From Glandiceps talaboti (Eukaryota > Hemichordata > Enteropneusta > Spengelidae): a stretch of DNA of 40,000 nucleotides. The notes below the pieces were generated by a model. That model made no database searches. It saw nothing but the letters and a program-made list of their open reading frames with translations, and was not told where the DNA came from. A program made the position numbers and the translations under genes. Location: NCBI RefSeq assembly GCF_964340395.1, contig NC_135564.1, forward strand, positions 10,210,391 to 10,250,390, written 5' to 3'. Shown here piece after piece: positions 14,834-27,138 of this stretch. The first letter of the stretch is position 1. The number at the start of each line of letters is the position of its first letter.

Positions 14834-15192
14834 ATGTTGTGTTAAGTTATGTTGTGTTGTGCTATGTTGTGTTATGTTATGTTGTGTTATGTTATGCTAT
14901 GCTATGCTATGCTATGTTATGCTATGCCATGCTATGATATGCTATGCTATGATATCATATGTCATGTTAGGGCAGGTCATGTCATATCATGTCGTTCCGT
15001 GTCATACCATGTCCTGTCACATCGTATTATGTAGTGTTATACTATGTCATGTCATGTCATGTGTCATGCTATATCATATTTTAGGTGTCATGTTATATTA
15101 CGTCATGTTGTAGATGTCATATTACGTAATGTCATGTTTTAGGTGTCGTCTTATGTTGAGTCATGTTTTAGATGTCATGTCACTGTTATAGT
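14834..15192. repeat. Degenerate pentanucleotide satellite (TTATG/CTATG/TCATG)
   Basis: About 360 bp of NNATG-type pentamers drifting from TTATG and TTGTG through CTATG to TCATG, ending in longer-period units with GTTTTAGGTGTCAT. The 125-codon open frame over it is a low-complexity artefact. Confidence 0.85.
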
Positions 15193-17790
15193 ATGTGTTA
15201 TGTTCAATTCCACAGTTACCATTCAAAGGGTTAAAAGCGACTTTTGAAAATAGAAGATGAATTAAGTGAATCTTTTTTTCGTAGCAAGGCCAAATGAATT
15301 TATTTTTCCATGAAGCGAAAAATGGACTCAGAATGTTTGAATGCCAATAACATCTAATTCGTTGTAATTACTAGATGGTAAGTTATTAAATAGAGTGCTA
15401 TAGAAAAGTGGCAACCCATAACTGAAATTGTTCTTTGGTGCTTATCAATGACAGACTGTGTTATCTATGAGGATTTTCTGAATGATTCATGTGAAAGGTG
15501 AATTAACCAAAACAGTTTATACATTCTTAAAGGGCATACCCTCTTACACTTAATATTATATATATTACACAGTAGTCTTATATATAGTACACAGTGGAAA
15601 CTCGGTTAAACACCTGTGAATTTACATCGTGAATACAAATGTATGAAAGCGGATAACCCTTGTAATTCTCCACTTGATTGGCAACGTAGAATATGAAGTC
15701 GTTTAACAATACATATTGATATTAAAGGTGAATAAAGAATAGTCAAATCTCTTGTGTTGGATTGTGTTGTGGTTTACTTGATTGAATAGATGCAGCTTTC
15801 AAATTAGATACCCAGGTGGCGTGCTGAATAAAACATACGGTTTACTATTATGTCTATGATAGTGGCTATATAATTAAACCAGCTATTGCAGATCCCACGC
15901 TTATATCCCATATAATCGATATGCTAATAGTATCTTCGCTGGATTCTAAGTACGGGTATACACGCCTCCTCGCACTGATACACGTTGTTTCCTTCAGCTT
16001 TATTTTTTTTTTGCCAATTTACAGACTGCCCTAGGCTGTAAATCCATTATCGTTAATAAAATAGTGCTCGCATGTACTCACCTATAGGCGTGCACACACT
16101 TCAAATTTATTAACACCCATGGGTGATACGTTTTGGACTAATTTGGGTGCTCAAACCGTTGCTATGGTTAAGGCATTGAAATGAGTGATGACATATTTAT
16201 GTTTTTTTTCTCTTTTAGTAGTCTATTTCAATACATCACTTCCGAGCCACTTTCAAAAATTAAATATATAAATAAATCTTCTCAAAAATCCGTCATTTTC
16301 ATAAGGCATTTCCAGTAAAGTTATATGTTATACAAAAAAACATTTCTATTTTAAATACAATGTCTGTTCCGTCATATACGAACGTTCCTAGGAATTTATA
16401 ATACACCCCGCAAGATTTGTTTGCTAGTCTAACATTGTTTATACCTTATGGTGAATATTAAGCACACCTGATACATGTTTCCCTTAGATGTTTCTTTTTC
16501 CAATTACACTTGGTTACTTGTTTGTCCTGTAACATAGTAGGACTACTCAAAATTTTATGGAGTATTATTACTACCTTGAAATATTAAAATAGCACCAGAA
16601 AGCACATTAGTATTAAATTAATTCATTTTCTGACAAAATGGCACAAGAAAATGTATTCATTCAATCTTTGCTATCCTAAAGTCTGACACGTCCAGTTTCT
16701 TATTGGTTTCTGTGTGGTTTTATCAAAGAGAGCCAGTACACACGAACGTAAAACGGGATGTATGCGCCTCGGAAGTAAAGATTTAAAACTTTTGCTGAAT
16801 ACTTTGTTTGCGAAAATTCAAACCCAACCCTTTTCATCGGCCAACTAGTTCACTCTTCAGATAATTAATGGGAGAGTACTGACAGGGCATGAGCATGTCG
16901 TTAACCTCAGAGACAGAAGAACTCAATATGGTGCTTTCTACGGTCAACTAAGTCATTTCAAGCGACTCAAGCAGTGTACTTTCTTTCGTTACGTAGACAT
17001 AAACTTTGTCTATATCTAAAGAGCAGCCTTCATCGTGTCATTGCTGTAACATGACAATGGATAGACCCTTAATGTAAAGTATCGTCGTTGAAAACGTACA
17101 TAAAGTCGTATGCTCTATCAAGTAAAGGCCAAAGGGTCTCTCACAATTTTCCCAAGAGAGATATTTACCATTACTAATCAGCCACTCTAGGCGAATGTTT
17201 ACAAAAAAAGGAACACTAATGGATTACCCTGGAAACTTGGAATGATCTCTTTGTATGACGCGAATGTAACTTTTCAAAAGCATCAACTGTACAATACTAT
17301 AAGCTAACAAGTGTGAGATTCTTAAAACGGGAACCTTTCACAGTTTGATGTATCCACTTCGATAACAAGTTTACAACTCCTAGGCACGGCCAAGCAGCTT
17401 TCTTCTCGACGCTCTCATCTTTGTATCGTAGCGATGTGAAATCAAATAATACGATGTAAGTCAACATACTATTCCAACGTACTATTCCATCAACAATCTG
17501 AAATTCATTGTTGCAGGTAACACAACAACGGAAATAGGAAGGTGCAATTTGTTACGGCCCTGGGGCGATAATGAGAGTATTAGGTACACGAAGCACCTGG
17601 ATTTTTTTCCAAATTTCAAATTCTTCTTTTATGTGAGAGTGTGGAAATTATCACATTTCTTCCAGCAAGTATTAACTGTAATCATCATTTTCGGATAATG
17701 GATTGCTTAAAGAATAGTTTTACTTTTTTCAAAGCAGAACTAGAACCTTGGAACTAGATTTTTTATTAAAAGGTTTGAAGCTGGGGGATT
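15193..17790. other. No supported gene
   Basis: AT-rich DNA with short A/T runs. 16615-16712 is a diverged copy of 2925-3015 (shared GACAAAATG, ATTCATTCAATCTT and CAGTTTCTT). A minus-strand exon-like piece at about 16080-16135, bounded by AG and TATAG|GTGAGT, is too short to support. Confidence 0.4.
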
Positions 17791-18430
17791 ATAACGTAAA
17801 TAGCTTTACTTCGCCACCTTGACCAGCTAAAAATAGCCATGACCTGCAGGATATTTGATATCCTAGCCTTGTCTGAGACGAAACTCGACAACGAGATTAA
17901 ACTAAGTGAAGATGAAATTTATACACAAGGTAATAAGGTTGCTGCTAGGAAGGATAGAAACCAGTGTGGAGGTGGGATGTTGATCTATTTTAGGGACCAC
18001 CTACAAACCCATCCTAAAACGGACATTGAACTTGACGATGTCACATTTGAATGTACCTGGGCTGAATTTGATTTTACCCGCTACAAAGCCATTCTTTGTA
18101 GATGTAATTTACAGACCAACAAGTTATTTTATGAATGTTTTCTTCACAACGTTGGACACTGTTCTGAATCATATTACACAGCTGGATTCGCATGTTTATC
18201 TTCTTGGTGACTTTAACACTTAATGACTGTTACGCTAAATGTCTTACAAACCTAAACAGCTGATCACCAATCAACTTAGACAATTAATTATATGATCCCG
18301 CCAGGACAACTGAACACTCTCAGACACTTATTGACCATATCTTTACATCAGCGTCTTGTGATAAGGTATCGGCTGCCGGTTTTATGTCGGTTGGTACTAT
18401 TAGTGCTCATAATTTCTATCTATTGTGTCC
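17791..18430 (+). pseudogene. LINE (non-LTR retrotransposon) endonuclease remnant
   Basis: Fragment of the apurinic-type endonuclease that nicks target DNA for LINE insertion. Seen in order: INSLLRHLDQLK-like start (near 17797, after an in-frame stop), FDILALSETKLDNEI, CGGGMLIYFRDHL (near 17963), then after a frameshift near 18100 IYRPTSYFMN and YLLGDFNT (18203-18223). After stops and a second shift, TEHSQTLIDHIFTSA (18312-18356) and ISAHNFYLLC appear, the last where functional copies have a GLSDH-like motif. Three frames are used and no reverse transcriptase follows. The layout fits the CR1/Rex1/Jockey group; finer placement is not possible by eye. Confidence 0.85.
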
Positions 18431-20655
18431 ACAAAGGTCATGAACCTAAAGCACCCCTAAATTCAACCACGCAACACAATGGAAAGATTTGTATATTGGG
18501 GCTTTTAAGACCTAATGAAAAAAATTGTGTGGTTCTGATTACGCTCAATTTTAGAATGGGTTGGGTAGGTAGATTTTTTATTTTATTTTATTATCTATTT
18601 TTCTGTGTGAGTGTCTAGTTCAGGTTTTCCATTGTTTTCCAAGTGGTTTCTGTGTTGTTTATTTCTTCCTATCAGATGTACAGCCATTACAGATTGGAAG
18701 AACAGTTTTATTTTGTCTTTTTAAGTTGATGTCAGTTTCCGCATCCATTATTTCTCGTGCGACTTCACAATTATTGCGACTTTATTATTCTTTTTTCGAA
18801 TATGTAAAAGGGTTGGCAGTGAAAAGTTAGGTGGGGTCGGGTAACCGGAACCAAACAATGATTTTTTTAGTCCTAAACAAGAGCTCAGATGCTTTCCATG
18901 GTGTGCATAAGACGTTTTTGATCACATACTGACTCCTGGGATTTTCAGAACATTATATGTAGTATTTTTGATGAGCGTGAAATTACTAGAACGTGGGAGA
19001 GTCAGTAGTATCGTTATGCCTTGGTGAAATCAGAACACTGATTTATCGAGCTGCAAATGTCACCATTCATTTTCCAGATTTATCTACATTAAATTTGCGA
19101 AAAAGCTTCGCTCTCCCTGCTTGCGAGAGTTGTTCAATCACTTTGAAACTTTTAGCACACAACAGCTAATGTTTAGTTGAGATTACGTTTAACTGTCTCT
19201 TTTAATGCTAAAGAAAATTTGTTCAAACATGAACATTGTTGGAAATAAATTTCTGCCGAGGACTTTAAGAGGTTGGATTTTGTCTGTATGTCGTCTGATC
19301 AGCCAGATGCCATTATCGATAAAACATACGGCTACAAATTAGAATTGGGTTTAAACTACTGTAAGAATTACCCTCTTGATTGTAGACTATTAGTTCCAAT
19401 TTTACCTTCAATCAAGAAATCAGTTACATCAAAATGTGCATGGATATGGATTCCCCAAAAATAAAACATATTACGTGAAAATGAAGCTAAGGTACAATGC
19501 GTTCATTACTAGCTTCACTTAACTCACAATCAGGTTTCTCCCATTGGGGAAATTTAACTGTGCTATCCACGGGAGCTCCTTATACTTTCATTATGTGCAT
19601 GTGTGCATTTCCGATTCAATAACTTTTGCACAGGTCAATGCTGCCTGTCAGGGCTACTAGGGGGAAATTTCCACGGTTATTGAGGAATAGAATTTACTTT
19701 TTGACCTTGAAGGAGGATGTCAACTTCAAAGTAACAAAAAAAAAAGCTTACCTCCGATAATATGAGTTATGTGTCGGGAATGTGGCTGTTCGCGGATAGA
19801 CACACGCACGTACGCACGCACGCACACACGCATGCACGTAGGTCATTCCTACAGTCCCCTCCTGACTGTGTTTGTTTGGGATAATAACTGATACATTATG
19901 TAATTTCACATAACTTTTAATTAAAAGAACACTTGTTATGACTGTATTTAGAACAAATAATTGCATTCTAATTATAAACCGATTGTAGAAGTCAGTAGTA
20001 TAAATAAATTGCATTTTGATTAAATCAGCACTTTTTGATTCAAAAGAGCAAATAACAGTAAATTTATTAAATAATATTTTTAATTAAATCGAGGCTATAA
20101 TAATGAGATGTCTGAAGGACTACTCAGCATTATCGGAACTATGCACTCACTGAGTGCCCACTTGTTTTCAGACTATTAATTAGTATTAATATATAACGAA
20201 TTTAATAGCTAGTGTCATATTGCATAAAGATTAATTTTTTTCCTATTTTAACATTATGGGTACTTTTACGTTGATTCAAGGACTCGTTAAGGTTATTAAT
20301 GTTCTGTTCATTAACTTAGATTTTGAGTTACATGTTTTAACTTGAAATAATCTAACTATAACTTATTTTTTAGTGCACTTCCATGTTGTGACAACGTACA
20401 TTATTGTCTTAGATAAAACATTTAAAGTTCATCTATATATCGGTTAGAGCTTTACAGAGCAGACACCTGGGAAGTTTAAGTACAGACGTGGACACAGCTT
20501 ATATTAAGAGTGAGGTCGATTATGCCATGAGTATTGAAAATTCGCTGTATCTCGAGTCGATTAAATGAACAAACAGTGTCTTATCGTGTATACCTTGGTT
20601 ATCTTGTTGTGGATCATTTGGATACAAGTGATCGCTTGGAATGGTTAAAAGTTAC
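18431..20655. other. No supported gene; short CACG tract
   Basis: After the LINE remnant the DNA is T-rich. 19060-19170 contains a GAAACTTTTAGCACACA motif similar to part of the 7340-7640 element. A 63-codon frame at 19273-19464 (+) has no family. 19799-19840 is a short CACG/CGTA run. Confidence 0.4.
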
Positions 20656-20663
20656 TATTGGTG

Positions 20664-20757
20664 AATGTGTGCATGTGTGAGCGGATGCACGCGTGTTTGT
20701 GCGTGTGTGTGCGTTTGTTGGTGTATGCGTGCGTGTGTGTGTGTGTGTGTGTGTGTT
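20664..20757. repeat. TG-rich microsatellite
   Basis: Imperfect GTGTGTGC/GCGT units ending in a (GT)n run of about 20 bp. Confidence 0.85.
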
Positions 20758-23460
20758 TTAAGTTGTTTTTCACTTTTATTACATCGTCACTATGCGTTTA
20801 TTCTCCTGCTTTTACGATCCTGGTGACCAACAAGTGAAAGCGAGGGTGTACTCTACCTGGTAAACACCCGTCGTGACCATTTAGTTTTAATCAGTGGCCC
20901 CTTGTGTTGGCTTCTTGTCGATCAGTTTCCAATCCTCCGTTAGTCAGTTTGTTTATCACATGACAAGGAAGTTAATGATTACTTAACGTGCTAAAGGGTT
21001 TTTATGAAATCGTCTCTCTAAATAAAGGGTCGGCGTCGATTATACCACAAATGGATAACAGAATTTCTTCGAAATATTAAATTAAATACACATACTCGAA
21101 CGAACATAACAAACACTTAGCTCACCTCCCTCGTCACAATCAAACACTTTCAAAGTTCGCAAGAAACTATAAATCTTGTACATGTTATCGTGCAATCTTA
21201 ATCAGCTATTTCCTTCTTCAAAATCACATAGCTACTTACCTGATTACGTCACTCCCTGGATGCAAGAGCTAACATGTAGCACAACTTTCCCGTGCTCTTA
21301 ATTATCCTAGCAATTCTACATTAATATGTAATTTGACATCGCTTAAAAAACGAACAGCAAACGTAAAAAATGTGAATGTTAAAGGTTTATTTTTCAAAAG
21401 CATTGCATTTTATTTATGTCGGTGACCGGTGATTTATAGTCAGAATGTCTAGACAGACTCGTCGGTCTTAATAGCACTTTATTTAATCAGCCATTTACAC
21501 GATGGGTAGGTTGTTTTCTTTGTCGGCGGGATCGCCACACGTTTTTATTATAGGGCAAATTCGCGTGACATTCTCATAAGAACTTATGTAATTTCCGTAC
21601 TAAAAGATTTCAATTAATTTGGTGTGAGTAATAGCCGGAGACTAACATCGTTTTAAAGAAAAGCACAAATAAAAAATTATTAATACTATTAGAATAATCA
21701 TTTACGTATCGTTTAGTTTTATGTGATGCTTTGAAGTTCTAGCTGGGTTACGCTATTTATTTCAGAAACTGTGGCGTGATATGATTAAAAACCAGACTTC
21801 ATGGTGTTCATATGTCCTTGAAATTATGATGGCATGAAATTGTTCGACAATGAATTGGAACTTTGAGAATTCATGCGTGGCAGGATGCAGCTAGAATGCA
21901 ATTATTTTTATTTCAGGTCGGTATGGTTTATATAGATACTAAAGTTCTGCTTGACATGCGACATAGATTTACACAATTCACATGCATCGCTTCTGATAAG
22001 AATAAGGAGACTGGTGAAAAGATAAATCTAAAGTCGATAGTTTAGCTCAATGTTTAGATACTGTAATGTAACCCAATCGTGAAAGCAGCACATGAAGTAC
22101 ACTTTACATAGCGGTGCAACTTTACCTGCCGTAACATATTTTAAGAATGCAAGCTTCATATGTTATATAGCTTGGTACAGATGTAATAATGTGCATGTGT
22201 AAAGCCTGCTGATGTTGTTTCTACGAGTCATTGGCATTTAATTGTATTAATAACCATTTTGGCAATTACTCAAAATCTCATCGATGCATAGATTTCATAA
22301 AACGTGAAATTATAACAACTCACACGTGTCATATATATCTGTTGGTGAAGCTTTTGATTCCAAACACTCAATTGCATAATTCAAGAAATTCGCCAAAGAG
22401 GGGACATACCATATATATGGTAGTTCAGAATTGTGCATTGCCACATTTGCGTTTTGGAACAGCAATCAATAGGCGGGTAGTAGACATGTTCGTTTTTATT
22501 GATTCTTGGTTTCTTTTATGTGTTTTCTTATATTGCCTCTTCTCTTAATCTGTATAATTTCTTAGACAACCAAAATACAACCGGCGAAAAAACACCAGCG
22601 CGTTTGCTTGAATGAAGTGGGCAAAGGAAAGATTTCAAACAATAACAAAATTTGGTAAAAATAACAATACGACTGATGCAAAAACAACAGCAGGGGGCCT
22701 TTGATGTAGGTTCATACATAACCTGGCACCAGTCCCTTGGGTGTTGTTTTCGTTTCAGAACCTTCAAATGCTTTGAATTTTAAAATTTTGTGAAGGAAAT
22801 GTAGTCAACTTTTAAAAAATAAATTTAGTTACTAGTAGTCTCCCAAGGCTTAGTGTTCACCCGACTGTTCGCAAACACTCACTCTGGTCACTATTTCAAA
22901 CACAGGAACACAATTATGTTTGTTTTTTTAATTAATATTCAAATAAAGAGTGAAAACCAGATTCTTCATTATGTCTAGGTCATACGTTGATTTGATTAGT
23001 TTTCTTTATATCTACGGATGTTACAGTGTAACAGTAACGGTCAATCTTACAACATGTAGCATTCTATCAGTAAACATTTATGGGATCCTGGCTCCTGTAG
23101 TGTTAATACTTTGATAAGTTACATACACTAATAACAGTGTATGTCTTAAAGCATGAAACTAGTCGCATTCCTGCTTACCACAAGCAAGCAAACGCATCGG
23201 TGTTTTTTTCGAAGGTTGTAATTTTACTTCACATGATAGACAGCATTTTATTTGAATTGGACTCTATTAGATTTAATTGACCCTGACGATGAGAGATGCA
23301 AATGTTCCCGCTTTGAGTTCGTGTCGAACATAACAATAAGTGTCCTATTTTTAGGTACAGACTTAAAACTTTTGTAAAAAAAAAAAACAAATTGACAAGA
23401 TTGCGGATTGTAAGCTGAGTTCTGCCTGACTAGACGATAATACATATTAAGATGTTACAT
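20758..23460. other. No supported gene; one weak terminal-exon-like frame
   Basis: At 21917-22045 (+) a frame follows a good acceptor (TTATTTTTATTTCAG) in phase 0 and encodes VGMVYIDTKVLLDMRHRF plus 24 more residues to TAG. It has a plausible composition but no partner exon. Frames at 22231-22548 (+), 22528-22767 (-) and 23248-23445 (-) show no motif. Confidence 0.25.
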
Positions 23461-23465
23461 CAAGA

Positions 23466-23500
23466 GTAACAGAACAGAACAGAACAGAACAGAACAGAAA
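23466..23500. repeat. (AGAAC)n microsatellite
   Basis: Six tandem units of a pentanucleotide just before the 25-bp minisatellite. Confidence 0.9.
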
Positions 23501-23591
23501 TGAAACTACTTTTAACTCAGTTTTGTGCATAAAAGCATAGATTTTGTATCCTTCGTGATGTTATGGTTAAGTTTGTAACCTTTCTTTATTA

Positions 23592-24459
23592 TTTTAATCA
23601 ATTTATCACTGTCGATATTTAATCAATTTATCACTGTCGATTTTTAATCAATTTATCACTGTCGATTTTTAATCAATTTATCACTGTCGATATTTAATCA
23701 ATTTATCACTGTCGATTTTTAATCAATTTATCACTATCGATTTTTAATCAATTTATCACTGTCGATTTTTAATCAATTTATCACTCGATTTTTAATCAAT
23801 TTATCACTATCGATTTTTAATCAATTCAATGTTTAATCAATTTAGCACTATCAATTTTTAATCAATTTAGCACTATCAATTTTTAATCAATTTAGCACTA
23901 TCAATTTTTAATCAATTCAATGTTTAATCAATTTAGCACTATCAATTTTTAATCAATTTAGCACTATCAATTTTTAATCAATTTAGCACTATCAATTTTT
24001 AATCAATTTAGCACTATCGATTTTTAATCAATTCAATGTTTAATCAATTTAGCACTCGATTCTTAATCAATTTATCACTATCGATTTTTAATCAATTTAG
24101 CACTATCGATTTCTAATTAATTTAGCACTATCGATTTCTAATCAATTTAGCACTATCGATTTTTAATCAATTCAATTTCTAATCAATTTAGCACTATCGA
24201 TTTTTAATCAATATATCACTATCGATTTAATCAATTTATCACTATCGTTTTTAATCAATTTATCACTATCAATTTTTAATCAATTTATCACTATCAATAT
24301 TTAATCAATTTAGCACTATCAATATTTAATCAATTTAGCACTATCGATTTTTAATCAATACAATTTTTAATCAATTTTAGCACTGTCGATTTTAATCAAT
24401 GTATCACTATCGATTTCTTAATCAATTTAGCACTATCAATTTTTAATCAATTTATCAGT
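23592..24459. repeat. 25-bp minisatellite, about 37 units
   Basis: Unit AATCAATTTATCACTGTCGA plus TTTTT. The first units carry ATCACTGTCGA, the middle ones AGCACTATCAA, the later ones a mixture. Five shortened 16-bp units (AATCAATTCAAT plus four bases) start at 23819, 23910, 24026, 24165 and 24353. A few units are 23 bp through loss of two bases before CGA. There are no spacers, so it is not a CRISPR array. Confidence 0.95.
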
Positions 24460-24462
24460 GTT

Positions 24463-24881
24463 TTAAAGTTAAACTAGCTGCAACTACTTTGAAAATGTTT
24501 TGTGATATACAGTTACTTAATTGTAATATCGTACATGCCATGTTCGGAACGGATTTACTCATAGATTGACACATAATTGATTTCCTCATTTCACGTTTCA
24601 GAGACAAACTGCTTTTGTTCATTATTTAATCTTTTTTTGTATATTACCTAATAAGTAAGTATTCATGAAATCGTGATCACTTTGGGTGCACTGATGCCGG
24701 TGTGCTGACCTAAAAGTTATTTTAATGAATTCATTGTAACATATTATGTGTACAGCTACACAAATACGTTTACACACAGAGTGGTTTACTACTGTTCAGG
24801 GTGTACAATATTATGACTAAAGTTATTACATCGAATAAAACAGTCTCAAAAACATTCCAGTTGCAAATACTGGAGCTTTAA
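24463..24881 (+). mobile_element. TTAAAG terminal-inverted-repeat element, copy B (419 bp, both ends)
   Basis: Left end TTAAAGTTAAACTAGCTGCA; right end, read in reverse, TTAAAGCTCCAGTATTTGCA. The similarity of the two ends continues about 40 bp inward. The body matches copy A in the same orientation and copy C in reverse. No coding capacity, so a MITE-like non-autonomous element. The left end abuts the last 25-bp minisatellite unit. A clear target duplication could not be defined. Confidence 0.7.
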
Positions 24882-26830
24882 GTGTGTTTTTTATGATTAT
24901 TGTGTATCATTTAAACACGGAAAGTCGTAGAAAACACTTAAATTTATAGATGTATATATTGGCCAATTAATTAGTCATATGACTTTACTACTTAGCATGG
25001 ATAAAATCAACCTCTGTGTAACATGTACGATGTATAAATGTTGTATTTTAAGAACTTTTAGTGAATGTTGATTTTCTGATCGAGCAAGTAATATTCCAGT
25101 TACAGCTTGTCCAACTTTGATCCATTAGTTATAGTATATATTGACGATTGAGATGCATATAACATCTATTTAAGGAACAGTAAAAATTTACGACAACTCT
25201 CCCTTACGGTTAGAAATGAATTATTTACAGGCACGTATACAACAATCGCAAGTTTGTCATGTCAAAATGGTAACACTCTTTCCTTGTTGTACACATAACT
25301 CTAATCCGCTGATCAAACAAGCTAGCAAGTCCCTCGATCTGACGAAATAAACGCCTCACTAAGCTCTACTTATAAAATAAGAACCACTGAATTTAATAGA
25401 AATCACAACATAATATCTAACACATATCCTGTCCATTTTGATTTTGTTTAGGGTTAATGTACATTTTTGATGAATGCCCAATAAAAAGGAATTCATCATA
25501 TGGAAGTACAAATACAGGGTAATACTCGATCTTATAACTGCTTAGTAGATACAGTCTGGCTACGTTCAATCCATGACGCATTATGATCTCACATTTAAAT
25601 AAAAGGACATTATATTTAATTGAAAGTTCTACCCATTTTCTACTTATTTCCTATATTACGCATACACGGCTTTCAATTCATCATCATTAAATAGGAAACA
25701 CATAATTCAGATTGACACTTTGATGATCTCCTGTTATTTATTAAAATATAGAGTCTTTCTCTTTACTTCACTATAGTATCTATGTGGGCGTTCGGGTTGT
25801 TTTACTCAGCAGATTTCATGACGAGTTATTGACATTTTCAAGTACACCGTGTGTTCAACCACTGAAAGTTATTCGAAGTGACAAGATGACGTAATGTCTG
25901 GAACAGACTTTCTTTTATGTGTCGTTGCCTGCTGTCGTGTCGGCGAAATCAATTTAGGGAAACTTTGTTCTTTATTTGTTGAAGTATTAAAGTCAGATGA
26001 AGCTATGTCAATAACCTTTTTTAAAGTATCACAGGAAAAGAACCAGAATTGCTACTTGCAAAATAAATTTGCATGACAACTTGCAGAATTTTGTATCGCA
26101 CATTGAGTCTTCAAGATTTCCTTGGACTGAAATGAAGATAAGATACTCTCTCGTGCATTACGAATATCAAGGTTCTTTTCATGAAATACACTTATTTGTC
26201 TTTGTAATACACGAGTGATTTCTTCTTGTATGCATAGTCATCTTCAAATCGTAGAACGAATCGCCATCAATCAACAATGTTGAACACTAGTCTTAACTCT
26301 TCACATGATGTGGGAAAACGTTTTTAACCTAAACGCTCGACACTTTAGAATTATTACTCAATAAAGAAACAATTTGTTTTAAGTACATTGTGTAAAATAA
26401 AATATAACATGTTTTCTTTCATCAAAAGAATTAGGCTTTTTTCGTCGAATCTTACATCATTAACTCCTTCGCACGGCTAGACCGCTTTCACTTCTTTTTT
26501 TTCTGTCGGAAATAGGTAATTCCTGTGTTTCTCCTTGTTTTGCTAAATTGAAAATAGTGAAGGAAATGGAATTCATTAATATGTCTGCAATTTGACTATT
26601 TCTTAACAAAGACGACATCTTGTGTACAATTAAAATGAAAAAGGAATAATGTTTATGTCTTGAAATTGACATTTGTCTGCCTGTCTGTTTTTTTCTTTGT
26701 TTCTTTCTTTCTTTGACTGTGAATGATTATGCCATAATTGTATACTAGACAAGCCTAATTCCAGGTCCGTAACAAGTATATAGAATGACTGAGAATGCTG
26801 GTTTCATTTTTAAAGACGGACGCCTTGAGA
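24882..26830. other. No supported gene
   Basis: AT-rich. A 60-codon frame at 25894-26076 (+) starts with a signal-like stretch (MSGTDFLLCVVACCRVG) next to TGACGTAA, but lacks a family or splice sites. Other frames (26460-26672) are unremarkable. Confidence 0.3.
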
Positions 26831-26840
26831 TGAACTATAT

Positions 26841-27066
26841 GTATGTGTGTGGGGGTCGTACATGTCCATATACGTGTGTGTACATGTCTATGCATGTATG
26901 AGTGTACATGTGAGTATGTGTGTATGAGTATATATGTGTACGCGTATATATGTATTTGAGTTCATGTGTATGTGTTTGTGTGTGCACCTGTGTGTCTATG
27001 TGTGCATATGTATATGTGTGTATGTATGCATGTATGTATGTATGTATGTATGTATGTATGTATGTT
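26841..27066. repeat. TG/TA-rich microsatellite ending in (TATG)n
   Basis: Imperfect TATGTGTG-type repeats over 200 bp that become a clean (TATG)n run at about 27021-27065. Confidence 0.9.
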
Positions 27067-27096
27067 TTTAAGCATGCATGCACTACCGCAGCCTGT

Positions 27097-27135
27097 GGGG
27101 GGGTCGGGGGGGGGGGGCAGGTGCCCCCCCCCCCC
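27097..27135. repeat. G12-CAGGTG-C12 inverted repeat
   Basis: A run of seven G, then TC, then twelve G (27106-27117), CAGGTG, and twelve C (27124-27135). The two homopolymers can pair as a hairpin, and the G side could also form a quadruplex. Confidence 0.9.
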
Positions 27136-27138
27136 GCA

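Noticed and set aside
16080-16135. 56-nt minus-strand exon-like piece before TATAG|GTGAGT
   Set aside because: Short, weak acceptor and no partner exon with reliable support.
23592-24459. CRISPR-like repeat array
   Set aside because: Units are contiguous with no unique spacers, and the DNA is eukaryotic; it is a minisatellite.
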